The notes under the pieces are model-generated. The model was not told the origin of the DNA and made no database searches. It saw only the letters and a program-made list of their open reading frames with translations. Below are positions 16,873-25,794 of a stretch of 64,000 nt of DNA, one piece after another. Each line of letters begins with the position of its first letter. Positions within the stretch are counted from its first letter, which is position 1. The DNA comes from Pedobacter yonginensis (lineage in GTDB: Bacteria; Bacteroidota; Bacteroidia; Sphingobacteriales; Sphingobacteriaceae), in the NCBI RefSeq assembly GCF_003173595.1, contig NZ_QGNZ01000002.1:868001-932000 (forward strand), in the 5' to 3' direction. The position numbers and the translations under genes are program-made.

Positions 16873-17433
16873 ATGTCATCACATCACATTGTAAAAGAAA
16901 AACAAGAGCCAGCACTTTATATTGATGAGCTCGGTAATTTCAACGAAGAACTCTTGGGCCAGTTATTGGAATGGAGCCCAACATTATTGGTAAATGCCGA
17001 TAATTACGATAAAATGCGCTCGCTTGGTTTAAAGGTTGATGTATTGGTTAATGGCAGTAGTAACGACACTCAAGAAAATACGAAAGTTATTCAAGGCCCT
17101 GTTGATGCTTTGATGGTGGCCATAAACTACCTGTATGAAGAGGGGTATCCTGCGGTTAATGTAATCACCAATAAATTTGATTTAGAAAGGTTTGCGGGTT
17201 TTAGCGATAAAATTAATTTGGTGGTGTTTACGGCAAAAGCCAAGTTTTATGCAATCAGATCGGGTTTTTCAGTTTGGAAACCAGCTGGGAGTGAGTTTAA
17301 TATTCTCGGAAATTCGTATCTAGAAGTAACCAATTTAATGCAAAATGAAAACGAAATTTTTGAGGTGGTTAAAGATGGTTTTGTAGAATTTACCTTTTCC
17401 GGACAACCAATTTTTATAAGTGAGCCGATATGA
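16873..17433 (+). CDS. Thiamine pyrophosphokinase-like protein, active site apparently degenerate
   Basis: 186 residues. The N-terminus (MSSHHIVKEKQEPALYIDEL) matches, from memory, proteins annotated as thiamine pyrophosphokinase in Sphingobacteriaceae, and the C-terminal third has a matching small beta-sandwich (SVWKPAGSEFNIL to FTFSGQPIFIS). However, the motifs that define TPK catalysis are not visible: the DGAAN and GDFDS loops are replaced by VNADNYDK and VNGSSND, the TDLEKA helix by PVDALMVA, and no GGRxDH follows. It may be a non-catalytic paralog. It overlaps the GNAT gene by four bases (ATGA). Confidence 0.5.
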   Translation: MSSHHIVKEKQEPALYIDELGNFNEELLGQLLEWSPTLLVNADNYDKMRSLGLKVDVLVNGSSNDTQENTKVIQGPVDALMVAINYLYEEGYPAVNVITNKFDLERFAGFSDKINLVVFTAKAKFYAIRSGFSVWKPAGSEFNILGNSYLEVTNLMQNENEIFEVVKDGFVEFTFSGQPIFISEPI

Positions 17434-17927
17434 TTACCCTTAGAAAAGCCAAAGAAGATGATGTAGAAACCATCAGATCCATCGCCAATGAAACCTGGCC
17501 ATCAACCTATCTCGAAATTATTGGTCAACAACAGATTGATTATATGCTCGATAAGATGTACAACAAAGGCGAGCTTTTAAAACAGTTTATGGAAGGCCAT
17601 ACTTTTTTAATTGCCGAAGAAGGTGGAAATCAATATGGCTTTGCGGGCTATTCCATTTCCGATCATGAAGCGCGTATATATAAACTCCACAAGCTGTATG
17701 TTTTGCCCTCTGCACATGGTAAGGGCGTAGGTAAAATCCTAATCAACGAGGTTTTCAATCAAATCAAAGATGCAGGCGGATCTGCCTTGCAACTCAATGT
17801 TAATAAAAACAATAGGGCTAAAGAATTCTATTTAAAGGCTGGTTTTGCCGTTAAAGAATCTGTTAAAATAGATATCGGTAAAGGCTATTTTATGGATGAT
17901 TACATTATGGAATACAAAATTTCCTAA
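17430..17927 (+). CDS. GNAT-family N-acetyltransferase
   Basis: 165 residues with the whole GNAT fold: N-terminal strand ITLRKAKEDDVETIRSIANE, motif A LHKLYVLPSAHGKGVGKIL (Q/HxxGxG/A acetyl-CoA loop as HGKGVG), and the C-terminal AKEFYLKAGF signature. It transfers acetyl from acetyl-CoA to an unknown amine. It overlaps the TPK-like gene by ATGA, so translation is probably coupled, which suggests a shared context rather than a shared reaction. Confidence 0.92.
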   Translation: MITLRKAKEDDVETIRSIANETWPSTYLEIIGQQQIDYMLDKMYNKGELLKQFMEGHTFLIAEEGGNQYGFAGYSISDHEARIYKLHKLYVLPSAHGKGVGKILINEVFNQIKDAGGSALQLNVNKNNRAKEFYLKAGFAVKESVKIDIGKGYFMDDYIMEYKIS

Positions 17928-18043
17928 ATCTATCCTTAGAAAATCATTCAACTGACTACCGAATCGAAGTGGAGAAATCCATGAAACTAAACAAATTTAT
18001 TCCAAAGATTTCTCCTTTCGCAAGAATCAATTTAAAAACCGAT

Positions 18044-19354
18044 TTAATTTTTCAGCTTTGGAATGCGGCTTGGGGTATCCGTTCCGTTTACAATGGTAAT
18101 TGCACTTTTTGCAATGGCTTTAATAGTTGATAAAATATTTTCTACATCCAGCGTTCCATACTCGTCTTTTACGGTGTGGTAAAATTCATCTACATCAATT
18201 TTATCCGTACTTATGGTATGCGCAGGCACACCAAGTGCTGCTAGTGTTGCATTATCGCTACGGTAAAATAAATTTTGAGCTGGATAAGGATCTGGGTGAA
18301 ATGTAAATTCGGTTCCAGCTAAGTTTTTCTGTAAAATTTTCCCAAAATCTGACTTCTCATATCCCGTAATAAATGCGGTGTTTTTCCCAAATTTAGAATC
18401 CTTACCAATCATTTCGATGTTAAACATGGCCACCACTTCGTCAGGATTTAATTTCTCTGAAAAATATTTTGCTCCAAAACCACCAATTTCTTCAGCAGTA
18501 AAAGCAACAAAAATTAAAGTGCGCTCGTTATTTTTTAAGCTCTTGTAATACTTCGCCAAGGCAATCATTGCGGTAGTACCCGATGCATCATCATCTGCCC
18601 CATTTGCAATGCTATCTCCATTAACAGTTTTAGTGATGCCTAAATGATCGTAATGACCTGAAAATACCACCAATTCTTTAGCCTTAGATTTTCCGGGGAT
18701 CATTCCTACAACATTAAACAATGGCAGTGTTTCTATATTATTCTTAACCGTTACGCTAAAATCCTTTTTAATTTCTGGCGTGCCCAATACAAAAACAACT
18801 GCATCCTCTTTAACTGGCGCAGTGGCAACGTTGGGTAGGATAGATCCTTTAGTGGTATAATCCTTTATGCGCTTAAAATCTGCGGCAAACTTTTCATCAA
18901 CCAATACAATTTGTTTTTTGCCTGAGCGACTTAAAACTCTATACTGTGCTAAGAAGGTTTTTTCAGGATCGAGTTTTATCCAACCATCGCCATTGCTTTG
19001 GTCAAAGCTAACTTGTGGCGATAAACCTGTACATAAAATATTTTCTTGAGCAATGGTTACGCCATCAATTATAACCACTGATGCGCCGGGTGTCATCTTT
19101 GTTTTTGTAAAACTTTGACGAAATGTTTTTTCACCTGTTAAGGGCTGGAGTCCTATTTTCTTAAATTCGGATGCTATAAATGTTGCGGCTTTATCTATGC
19201 CCGGTGTAAAAGTGGCACGGCCTTGCATATCATCGCTGCTCAGGGTTTTAATCAGATGATCTGCGTATTCACGGGTAATGATTTTGTCGATATTTTGTGC
19301 CCGAAGTTGGAAACTTGCCAAACCGACAAGGCTTAAAAGAAAAATTTTTTTCAT
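18044..19354 (-). CDS. Secreted M28-family aminopeptidase
   Basis: 436 residues with signal peptide (MKKIFLLSLVGLASFQLRAQ). The M28 di-zinc site is complete: FSGHYDHLG (His), NGADDDASGTTAM (bridging Asp), FTAEEIGGFG (catalytic and metal Glu), then the Asp in HPDPYPAQ and His in EFYHTVKDEYGTLD. Such enzymes remove N-terminal amino acids from peptides in the periplasm or outside. A PA-like insert lies between residues ~90 and 200. It follows the M61 peptidase gene by 27 bp, so both may be one transcript. Confidence 0.92.
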   Translation of the reverse strand: MKKIFLLSLVGLASFQLRAQNIDKIITREYADHLIKTLSSDDMQGRATFTPGIDKAATFIASEFKKIGLQPLTGEKTFRQSFTKTKMTPGASVVIIDGVTIAQENILCTGLSPQVSFDQSNGDGWIKLDPEKTFLAQYRVLSRSGKKQIVLVDEKFAADFKRIKDYTTKGSILPNVATAPVKEDAVVFVLGTPEIKKDFSVTVKNNIETLPLFNVVGMIPGKSKAKELVVFSGHYDHLGITKTVNGDSIANGADDDASGTTAMIALAKYYKSLKNNERTLIFVAFTAEEIGGFGAKYFSEKLNPDEVVAMFNIEMIGKDSKFGKNTAFITGYEKSDFGKILQKNLAGTEFTFHPDPYPAQNLFYRSDNATLAALGVPAHTISTDKIDVDEFYHTVKDEYGTLDVENILSTIKAIAKSAITIVNGTDTPSRIPKLKN

Positions 19355-19381
19355 GTTATTTGGTAATTATATGCGATTGAA

Positions 19382-21217
19382 TTAGATTTTATTTTTTACC
19401 TGCGAGCCTAACCATTGGATCCTAAAAGCCTGCATTTGTTTTGTTAAGGCAGCACCAGTTTTCTCTATCGGCACAATTTCCAATAGTGGATTTTCAGTAA
19501 ACGTTAAATTGGTAGATTTTGGTTCACCTCTATGTAAGTAACTCACTAATACTACATCTCCAGGCTTATGCGATTCAATAATTTTATTTAAACTGGCCTG
19601 ATCTTTAACCTCTAAATGATCAAAAGTTACAATTACATCATCTACATCTAAGCCTGCATCATAAGCTGGCGTACCTTGTACGGTTTGTGATAATACGGCT
19701 TTGCCTTCATCAAAATTTACCCTGGTTAAACCTGCGTAAGCTTGGTTGGGACTTGCCTTGCGAAGGATAAACCCAGCGTTGATTAGCAATTTTGCATAAT
19801 CGTTTTTTTCTGTTCCGTAAATGTAACGTTTAAAGAAATCTTTAGCGAAAGCAGTATTTTTGGTTAAAACGCCTAATGTTTTTTCCAAATCTGGAACGGT
19901 GTAGGCAATTTCTGGCTTTCCATAGGCTCTCCACAGTGCCCGCATGTAATCATCAAGGCTGAGATTAAAATCTACTCTCAATTTTAAATCTAATGCCAAG
20001 GCTGTTGCTGCACCGTAAGTGTAGTAGGAGGTGAAAATATTTCCTTTGTTGGTTTGATCTATGGCAACGCCTGCATCAGCAAAAACGGCATATCTGCTGG
20101 CTTGTATAGGCGAGAAGTTTTTTGCCCCTGGAGTATTTAGCACTGTATTAATTAAACCATTAAAGGCCTGGGTGGCATTATCTGCCGTTTTTAAACCTGC
20201 CCGAGTTAACAGTAATGAACCATAATATTGAGTAAAACCTTCTGCCAGCCATAGCTCATCGCTTAAATTAGCATGTTCAAAATTAAATGGCTCTAATGTT
20301 TTCGGCCTTAATCTTTCTACATTCCAACTGTGAAAGTATTCGTGAGAAAATGTACCCAACAACTGCGATTCGTAACCTTCTATTTTTGGGGTGCGCTGTA
20401 CAATCGAAGTTGAGTTTCGATGCTCCATTCCATCGCCGGCATTTTCTGGATAAACATCCTCCAAGAAATAATAATTGCCATAATCGTAAGTTGGAAATTC
20501 GCCCCAAACGGCTACATGCTCATCAACCATTTTCTTGAGCATATTGGCATAATTATCAATGGTTTTTTGCGTATCGTTTGAATGAGAAATGAGGTGGATG
20601 GTTTGCGTTTTTCCATCCCGATTGCTTACCTTCCAACTGGCTGTTTTATAATCGGCAAGCTCTGTTGGGCTGTCCATAAAATATTGCAGGTTAGGCGCAA
20701 AATAAGTGTCGTTACCCATTGGTTTAAGTTGTGTTGCCACTTTCCAACCTTGCTTCTCATCATAATTAAATTTCACTAATCGAGCGCGTTTATCCATTCC
20801 AACTGGAAAAGCAAAAGTTGCCGGAATGTTTATGTGCCCATGGCTTTCATCAAAACCGGCATAAGTTCCATCAATCCAGTTTCCGAATAAAGTATAGCTA
20901 ATTTTAACGTTGTTACCGTGAAAAGGAATTTCATACACATCGCCTGCTGGCTGTTTCAATGCAAGTTCTTTGCCTGATGCATCAAAAGCTTTAAGATTAT
21001 AAACGTTTTTTCCAAACTCATGGGTTGCATACCTACCGGGTGACGATCGGCTCATTCTTACCGTTAATGGGCCCGATGGAACATTCGGAATTTGCATGGT
21101 AATTTGCGCTTCGTGATGGATGGCATTGGGAAAGGAAACTGAATAACTGACTTCATTTTGTGCAAAGGCACCTAAGGACAACATACTGAGCACTGCGGTG
21201 CCAAGAATTTTCTTCAT
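19382..21217 (-). CDS. Secreted M61-family glycyl aminopeptidase with PDZ domain
   Basis: About 611 residues from ATG 21217 (MKKILGTAVLSML, a good signal peptide ending GAFAQ); a longer frame to 21298 lacks merit. Order: N-terminal beta domain, catalytic domain with FSHEYFHSWNVERLRP (HExxH) and DELWLAEGFTQYYG (third ligand Glu), then a C-terminal PDZ-like domain (~510-590) with GTPAYDAGLDVDDVIV. M61 enzymes cleave N-terminal glycine, alanine or serine. It is upstream of the M28 gene on the same strand. Confidence 0.93.
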   Translation of the reverse strand: MKKILGTAVLSMLSLGAFAQNEVSYSVSFPNAIHHEAQITMQIPNVPSGPLTVRMSRSSPGRYATHEFGKNVYNLKAFDASGKELALKQPAGDVYEIPFHGNNVKISYTLFGNWIDGTYAGFDESHGHINIPATFAFPVGMDKRARLVKFNYDEKQGWKVATQLKPMGNDTYFAPNLQYFMDSPTELADYKTASWKVSNRDGKTQTIHLISHSNDTQKTIDNYANMLKKMVDEHVAVWGEFPTYDYGNYYFLEDVYPENAGDGMEHRNSTSIVQRTPKIEGYESQLLGTFSHEYFHSWNVERLRPKTLEPFNFEHANLSDELWLAEGFTQYYGSLLLTRAGLKTADNATQAFNGLINTVLNTPGAKNFSPIQASRYAVFADAGVAIDQTNKGNIFTSYYTYGAATALALDLKLRVDFNLSLDDYMRALWRAYGKPEIAYTVPDLEKTLGVLTKNTAFAKDFFKRYIYGTEKNDYAKLLINAGFILRKASPNQAYAGLTRVNFDEGKAVLSQTVQGTPAYDAGLDVDDVIVTFDHLEVKDQASLNKIIESHKPGDVVLVSYLHRGEPKSTNLTFTENPLLEIVPIEKTGAALTKQMQAFRIQWLGSQVKNKI

Positions 21218-21341
21218 AAAAGTTAGGTTTGATGGGCTTAAATTACTAAAATGGAATAAGATTTTTGTCGATTTGGTAGTTATAAGCCTAAATGCCACGC
21301 AGATAATATATTTCTTGCTTGATTACTTACCTTTCGCCCAA

Positions 21342-22466
21342 TTATTCTTGATCCCAATCGTATTTTTCCAAATCGCGATAGGCTTTACCTTTTAAAATTT
21401 CTTTTCTTTTTGATGATTCTGAATCTACTCGTGTGTCGTGGATATTATCGGCAACTTCCATATGAAAATCCTTATCTTTTTTGGATTGATAAATGGCTAC
21501 TTCATCACCATCTGCTGTTGCAAAATCATAAGGTCCCCGTGCACTCATCAATTTCACAAAAACGGGTAAGCACTCAAAGAAAATAAAGAGCAAACCAATA
21601 AAAGTTACGGCCATGGCAGTATTGTTATCATTCGTGCCATCGGCATTAAACTTGAGTTGCCCCAAGGCCCAATTTCGATCAGCAAAGCCAGCCAAATTTG
21701 CCAAGCTATCCAACTGTTTTGAGGTGTACAATTTTTCTGTAAACATCCCATCGAACTCCTTACGCTTATCGATAAACGATTCGGATTTATTGATTGTTGC
21801 TTTTAGGCTATCCAGTTCGGTAGTGCGTTGCTTAATCTCAGCCTCTTTACGCTTTGCGTAAGGGCCATAACCCATAACGCCCGAAGTTTCTGTAGTTTTA
21901 TTTCCAAAAATCTCAAAATTTAATTTTTTTCGATCTGCCTTGATTCCATTTTCCAAAGAATCTCGAGTCGCTTTTTGTTGATTTAGCCGCCCAAATTCTA
22001 CTTGGTATTTTTTTTCGAAGGCCTTGTTTAGCGTGTCTATTTTGGAACGTTGACCGTTGAGATAACTTACCCTCAGTCGTTGCTTAATTTCTTTGTCGAA
22101 TATTTTCAGCTCAATGGGTCTGGAAATCACAATCCCAATCATAATGGCCAATAAAATCCGGGGTGTAGCCTGTAATATTTGCTTATTTGTACTGGCGCTT
22201 TTATTAATGCTGGATACGATATAACGATCCATATTAAAGATGGCAGCACCCCAGAGGAAGCCGAAAACAATTGCAAATAGTACTGCAAAATCATTTCCGC
22301 TGAAGACGAAATACATGGCATAACCACCAGATAATGCGGCAAATAATCCGGTAAAAAAGATTGTCGCACCAATGCCGGTATACTTGTTTTGCTCTGAAGG
22401 ATACTTTTCTAGTGTAGGGATGTGGGCACCAGAACAAAACCAAAAAAAGCGGTTCAATTTGTCCAT
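21342..22466 (-). CDS. DUF4407 membrane protein
   Basis: 374 residues. The start (MDKLNRFFWFCSGAHIPTLE) and the following GIGATIFFTGLFAALSGGYA are typical of DUF4407. Four transmembrane segments are likely: three in the first ~115 residues and one at ~285-305 (MAVTFIGLLFIFFECLPVFV). A long coiled-coil-like region (~125-255) with KAFEKKYQVEFGRLNQQKA sits between. The function of the family is unknown to me. It is transcribed separately, 125 bp before the M61 gene. Confidence 0.85.
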   Translation of the reverse strand: MDKLNRFFWFCSGAHIPTLEKYPSEQNKYTGIGATIFFTGLFAALSGGYAMYFVFSGNDFAVLFAIVFGFLWGAAIFNMDRYIVSSINKSASTNKQILQATPRILLAIMIGIVISRPIELKIFDKEIKQRLRVSYLNGQRSKIDTLNKAFEKKYQVEFGRLNQQKATRDSLENGIKADRKKLNFEIFGNKTTETSGVMGYGPYAKRKEAEIKQRTTELDSLKATINKSESFIDKRKEFDGMFTEKLYTSKQLDSLANLAGFADRNWALGQLKFNADGTNDNNTAMAVTFIGLLFIFFECLPVFVKLMSARGPYDFATADGDEVAIYQSKKDKDFHMEVADNIHDTRVDSESSKRKEILKGKAYRDLEKYDWDQE

Positions 22467-22852
22467 TTTAATTATTTATAATTAAACGCCTCAGCTTGTT
22501 ATATGTTACAGCTTTTTTGCAAAAAAATAAGTTTTGCTTGGTTGATGTATAAAGATTAAGTACCCCATTTAAGACCTTCAAACCTTTACATCCGATTTGG
22601 TGTTAAGGCACAATTAATAGGTCTTTTCATAGCTTATCAACATATTAAAGTATGGCAGGGATCGAAAACCAAAATATCCAAGCGATTTGCTTAGGTAATG
22701 ATGAGTGAGCATTTTTTGTATTTCCTTATGCGCCTATCCTAAAGCTGATAAATTGTTTGCCAACTGTCAGTTAGCTTTAATGAAATTAATTTTTTTTGTG
22801 GTTTTAAGGATTGCTCCTCAGTTTTATATAAGTTTGTATAAATATATTTTAC
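22467..22852. other. 386-bp divergent intergenic region
   Basis: It separates DUF4407 from the rhodanese gene. Apart from the promoter box at 22829-22836 I see no stable hairpin or RNA motif. An 18-codon frame from ATG 22652 has nothing to support it. Confidence 0.4.
22829..22836 (+). promoter_or_regulatory. Putative -7 box for the rhodanese gene
   Basis: TAAGTTTG matches TAnnTTTG, 16 bp before ATG 22853. Confidence 0.45.
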
Positions 22853-23170
22853 ATGAAAGAAATATCAGTACAAGAACTAAAAGAGAAAATCGACAATAAT
22901 GAAGATTTTCAATTAATTGATGTTCGCGAAACATTTGAATATGAGGTTTCTAACCTAAATGGCGAAAACATACCATTAGGTGGAATTTTGATTGAAGCAG
23001 ATAAAGTTGCTAAAGATAAGCCTGTTATTGTACAATGCCGTAGTGGTAAAAGAAGTGCAGCAGCGGTAATGCAATTAGAACAACAATACGGATTTGATAA
23101 TTTATATAATTTAAAAGGTGGTATTTTGGCTTGGCAAGAAGCCTTTGATCCAAGTATGCCGGTTTATTAA
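22853..23170 (+). CDS. Single-domain rhodanese-like protein
   Basis: 105 residues forming one rhodanese domain: ELKEKIDNNEDFQLIDVRET at the start, and the active-site loop VIVQCRSGKRSAAA with Cys at about residue 63 and the CRSGxRS pattern of GlpE/PspE-type sulfurtransferases. It ends LKGGILAWQ, also typical. It would carry sulfane sulfur from thiosulfate or a persulfide to an acceptor in the cytoplasm. A structured 80-bp element and a small membrane protein gene follow. Confidence 0.93.
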   Translation: MKEISVQELKEKIDNNEDFQLIDVRETFEYEVSNLNGENIPLGGILIEADKVAKDKPVIVQCRSGKRSAAAVMQLEQQYGFDNLYNLKGGILAWQEAFDPSMPVY

Positions 23171-23179
23171 ATCTACCGA

Positions 23180-23259
23180 ATTTTGAATGGGAAAGATGAA
23201 TTGACCAATGGTTAATTCCATTAACCCATTCAAAATACGTTTACTCTCCTCAATTCATC
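23180..23259 (+). promoter_or_regulatory. Interleaved inverted repeats directly before a GTG start
   Basis: Two perfect inverted repeats cross each other. ATTTTGAATGGG (23180-23191) pairs with 23225-23236 (12 bp), and GATGAATTGA (23195-23204) pairs with 23250-23259 (10 bp). A third, GGTTAA/TTAACC, lies at 23210-23226 around a 5-nt loop. The first two could form a pseudoknot or compete. The right arm of the second ends 4 nt before GTG 23264. There is no T-run, so it is not a simple terminator. Confidence 0.55.
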
Positions 23260-23263
23260 AATC

Positions 23264-23461
23264 GTGGGCAAAAAATTCTTACTAAACATTTTTTATAATT
23301 TAGGCATCATCTTATCTCTATTTGGTATCATTTGGTGTTACCAAAATGGAAAGTATCTTCCTGCTGCATTTTTAGTAGGTACTGGCTGTGCCCTATTATA
23401 TTTCAAAATTCAATTGATGAAGGAAATCAGAAAAACCTTTAAAGAAAAAGGGCAGGATTAA
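23264..23461 (+). CDS. Small two-helix membrane protein
   Basis: 65 residues from GTG 23264 (no in-frame ATG). Two hydrophobic segments (FLLNIFYNLGIILSLFGIIW and LPAAFLVGTGCALLYFKIQL) are followed by a basic tail KEIRKTFKEKGQD. I recall similar short proteins of an uncharacterised family in Pedobacter but cannot verify the family number. The gene overlaps the convergent dipeptide epimerase gene tail-to-tail by 23 bp, and an unusual inverted-repeat element precedes it. Confidence 0.6.
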   Translation: MGKKFLLNIFYNLGIILSLFGIIWCYQNGKYLPAAFLVGTGCALLYFKIQLMKEIRKTFKEKGQD

Positions 23462-24470
23462 TCCCTTCCAGGCCTAAGCCAGGTAGGTTTTTCAAAACAT
23501 ACTTCCCGTTTTCGAATCCTGGATTTGCAAAAGGATTATTGGTGGTAAGCCATGGTCCATCCAAATCTGCCCAATTGCACAATGGCGCTAAGGCGGCAGC
23601 GGCCAAAGTTGCACAACTGGTTTCACTCATGCAACCGATTAAAACCTTCATGCCAAAAGAACGGGCTTTTAAAATCATTTGATGCCCTTCATACATTCCA
23701 CAACTTTTCATCAACTTAACGTTAATGCCATGGTACGCACCTTTTAGCTGATCCATATCAGCTAAGCGCTGTACCGCTTCATCTGCCAGCAAAGGTATTG
23801 GGCTACGCTCGGTAAGCCAAGCATTTCCATCCAGATTTACCTTATCCATAGGTTGCTCAATTAATACCACACCCTGTGCGTGGAGCCAATAAATTAAATC
23901 AATAGCCTCAATTTTATCACTCCAGCCTTGGTTTGCATCAACATAAAGTGGTGCATTGGTAAGGCTCCTAATGGTTTCAATAATTTCTCTGTCGTTATCT
24001 CTACCCAACTTAACTTTAATCACTTTAAAGGCTTCGGCATCTTTCAATTTCTCGCGAATGACGGCTGGCGTATCAATGCCAATGGTGTATGAGGTTACCG
24101 GCATTTGTGATGGCTGGGCATCGTAAATTTCGTAGCAAGGTTTGTTTAAGATTTTTCCATTGATGTCATTCAGCGCAATGTCAATCGCGGCTTTTATGGC
24201 TGGTTGTCCAGGCGCTAAGCCATCCAAATACGCTATAATCTCTTTAAAATCAAATGGGTATTGAATTCTATCCCAATCTACAAGATTCAAAAATGCGTTT
24301 GCACTTTCGTAACTTTCGCCCATGTAAGGCACCATCGATGCTTCCCCATAGCCTACAACATCATCGTGCTGAATTTTTAAAAGCATTAAGGGCGTACTTG
24401 TTCTGGTAAATTTTGAAATGGAAAAAGGGTGTTTTAATTCCAATTCAAATTGCTTGCAACTCATTTTCAT
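23439..24470 (-). CDS. Dipeptide epimerase (L-Ala-D/L-Glu epimerase type)
   Basis: About 343 residues from ATG 24470. It belongs to the enolase superfamily: an N-terminal capping domain with GYGEASMVPYMGES, then a barrel with acid/base Lys in FKVIKVKLGR (KxK-type motif), metal ligands in PLYVDANQGW, LIEQP and LLADEAV, and a second Lys in GINVKLMKSCG. The pattern fits epimerases that convert L-Ala-D-Glu from peptidoglycan into L-Ala-L-Glu, feeding murein peptide recycling. The exact dipeptide is not fixed by sequence. It overlaps the convergent small gene by 23 bp. Confidence 0.88.
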   Translation of the reverse strand: MKMSCKQFELELKHPFSISKFTRTSTPLMLLKIQHDDVVGYGEASMVPYMGESYESANAFLNLVDWDRIQYPFDFKEIIAYLDGLAPGQPAIKAAIDIALNDINGKILNKPCYEIYDAQPSQMPVTSYTIGIDTPAVIREKLKDAEAFKVIKVKLGRDNDREIIETIRSLTNAPLYVDANQGWSDKIEAIDLIYWLHAQGVVLIEQPMDKVNLDGNAWLTERSPIPLLADEAVQRLADMDQLKGAYHGINVKLMKSCGMYEGHQMILKARSFGMKVLIGCMSETSCATLAAAALAPLCNWADLDGPWLTTNNPFANPGFENGKYVLKNLPGLGLEGINPALFL

Positions 24471-24506
24471 TATCAATCGTCTTCTAAATAGGGTAATATT
24501 GCCTTA

Positions 24507-24514
24507 CAAATCTA
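24507..24514 (-). promoter_or_regulatory. Putative -7 box for the dipeptide epimerase
   Basis: TAGATTTG on the minus strand matches TAnnTTTG, 36 bp before ATG 24470. Confidence 0.45.
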
Positions 24515-24563
24515 GTTAATGGGAATAAAACTTTTTTTAGCTATATTCAATTGTTAACTATTA

Positions 24564-25712
24564 ATGCTCAATGCCATGAATAACTTTTCAAGATTACGGT
24601 ATTTTATTTATTTATCCTTCATAATTATTGGAGGATGTACCACAGGAAAGAAAGCTTTACAAAAAGGCGATTATGATGCTTCCGTTGCAAAAGCTGTTAG
24701 TCGTTTGCAAAATTCGCCAAAAAATAGTGAGGCAATGAATGTTCTGCCCACGGCTTATAACCTTGCTTTGCAAAATCATTTAAGAAATATTGAAGAGGCA
24801 AAGGCTTCAAACGATTTATTTAGATGGGAAGCCATTATGTACGAATACCAAAAGATTAACCAATTAGCAGATGACATTAACAGTTGCCCCGCCTGCTTGC
24901 CATTGGTGCCAACGCCCGTTAAATACATTAAAGAACTAAACGATAGCAGATACAATGCAGCGGTAGCTAGGTATAATTCCGGTTTGGAGTATTTAAAAGA
25001 TAACAACAGAATAAGTGCAAAGAAAGCGTATTACGAGTTTGAAAAAGTTCAAAATTTGCAGCCTAATTTTAGAGACGTTAAGGCTAAAATGGATGCTGCT
25101 TACTGGGCTGCTGTAGTTCGAGTTGTAGTACAGCCAATTCTGATTAACAGCAATTTGTACAAACTTAGTGGCGATTACTTTCAACAACAAATCAATCAGT
25201 TCATAACCAACTACTCCAGAAACAAGTTTGTAATTTTTTATTCTGAAGAACAAGCAACTAAGCAAAAAATTATTCCAGATCAGATATTGAGCTTAAACTT
25301 CGACGATTTTGTTGTTGGCCAAACCTACCTTAAAGAACGGGTAGAAAAAATTAAGCGCGATAGTGTGGTGATTGGAGAAACTAGAGATAAAAAACCAATA
25401 TATGGCACCGTTAGAGCCACCCTGAGTATCTTCGATAAAAACATTTCATCTTCAGGATTATTGGATATGACCATCACCGATTGGAGAGATCAAAAAATCA
25501 TCAGGCAGCAAAAAATTCCTGGAACTTATATTTGGAGAGATAGCTGGGCAAGTTACAAAGGGGATGACCGGGCACTGAGCAAACAGGAATTTGCCATGAC
25601 ACGCAAAAGAGAATCGATACCTCCACCGCCTACTGCTTTGTTCTTAGAGTTTACCAAACCTATTTACAATCAGCTCGTTAACGATATTAGTGTTTTTTAT
25701 AATAATTATTAG
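24564..25712 (+). CDS. Uncharacterised lipoprotein with TPR-like helices
   Basis: 382 residues from ATG 24564, or 378 from ATG 24576 (MNNFSRLRYFIYL). The signal ends with FIIIGGC, a lipobox with Cys near residue 25, so it is a probable lipoprotein. Residues ~30-180 are helical with TPR character (KKALQKGDYDASVAKAVSRL). The rest is mixed and rich in charged strands (GTVRATLSIFDKNISSSGLL). I do not recognise the family, though such lipoproteins are common in Bacteroidota. The next gene begins 82 bp further on. Confidence 0.65.
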   Translation: MLNAMNNFSRLRYFIYLSFIIIGGCTTGKKALQKGDYDASVAKAVSRLQNSPKNSEAMNVLPTAYNLALQNHLRNIEEAKASNDLFRWEAIMYEYQKINQLADDINSCPACLPLVPTPVKYIKELNDSRYNAAVARYNSGLEYLKDNNRISAKKAYYEFEKVQNLQPNFRDVKAKMDAAYWAAVVRVVVQPILINSNLYKLSGDYFQQQINQFITNYSRNKFVIFYSEEQATKQKIIPDQILSLNFDDFVVGQTYLKERVEKIKRDSVVIGETRDKKPIYGTVRATLSIFDKNISSSGLLDMTITDWRDQKIIRQQKIPGTYIWRDSWASYKGDDRALSKQEFAMTRKRESIPPPPTALFLEFTKPIYNQLVNDISVFYNNY

Positions 25713-25794
25713 AAAATTCGTGATGGCTGGTAAAGGAGAACTACTTGTAATACAAACGTTAAAAAAAGCCATCATTATGAAGCACTAAAATATA

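Noticed and set aside
22652..22708. 18-codon frame starting MAGIENQNIQ
   Set aside because: Too short and unsupported by any feature of the surrounding spacer.
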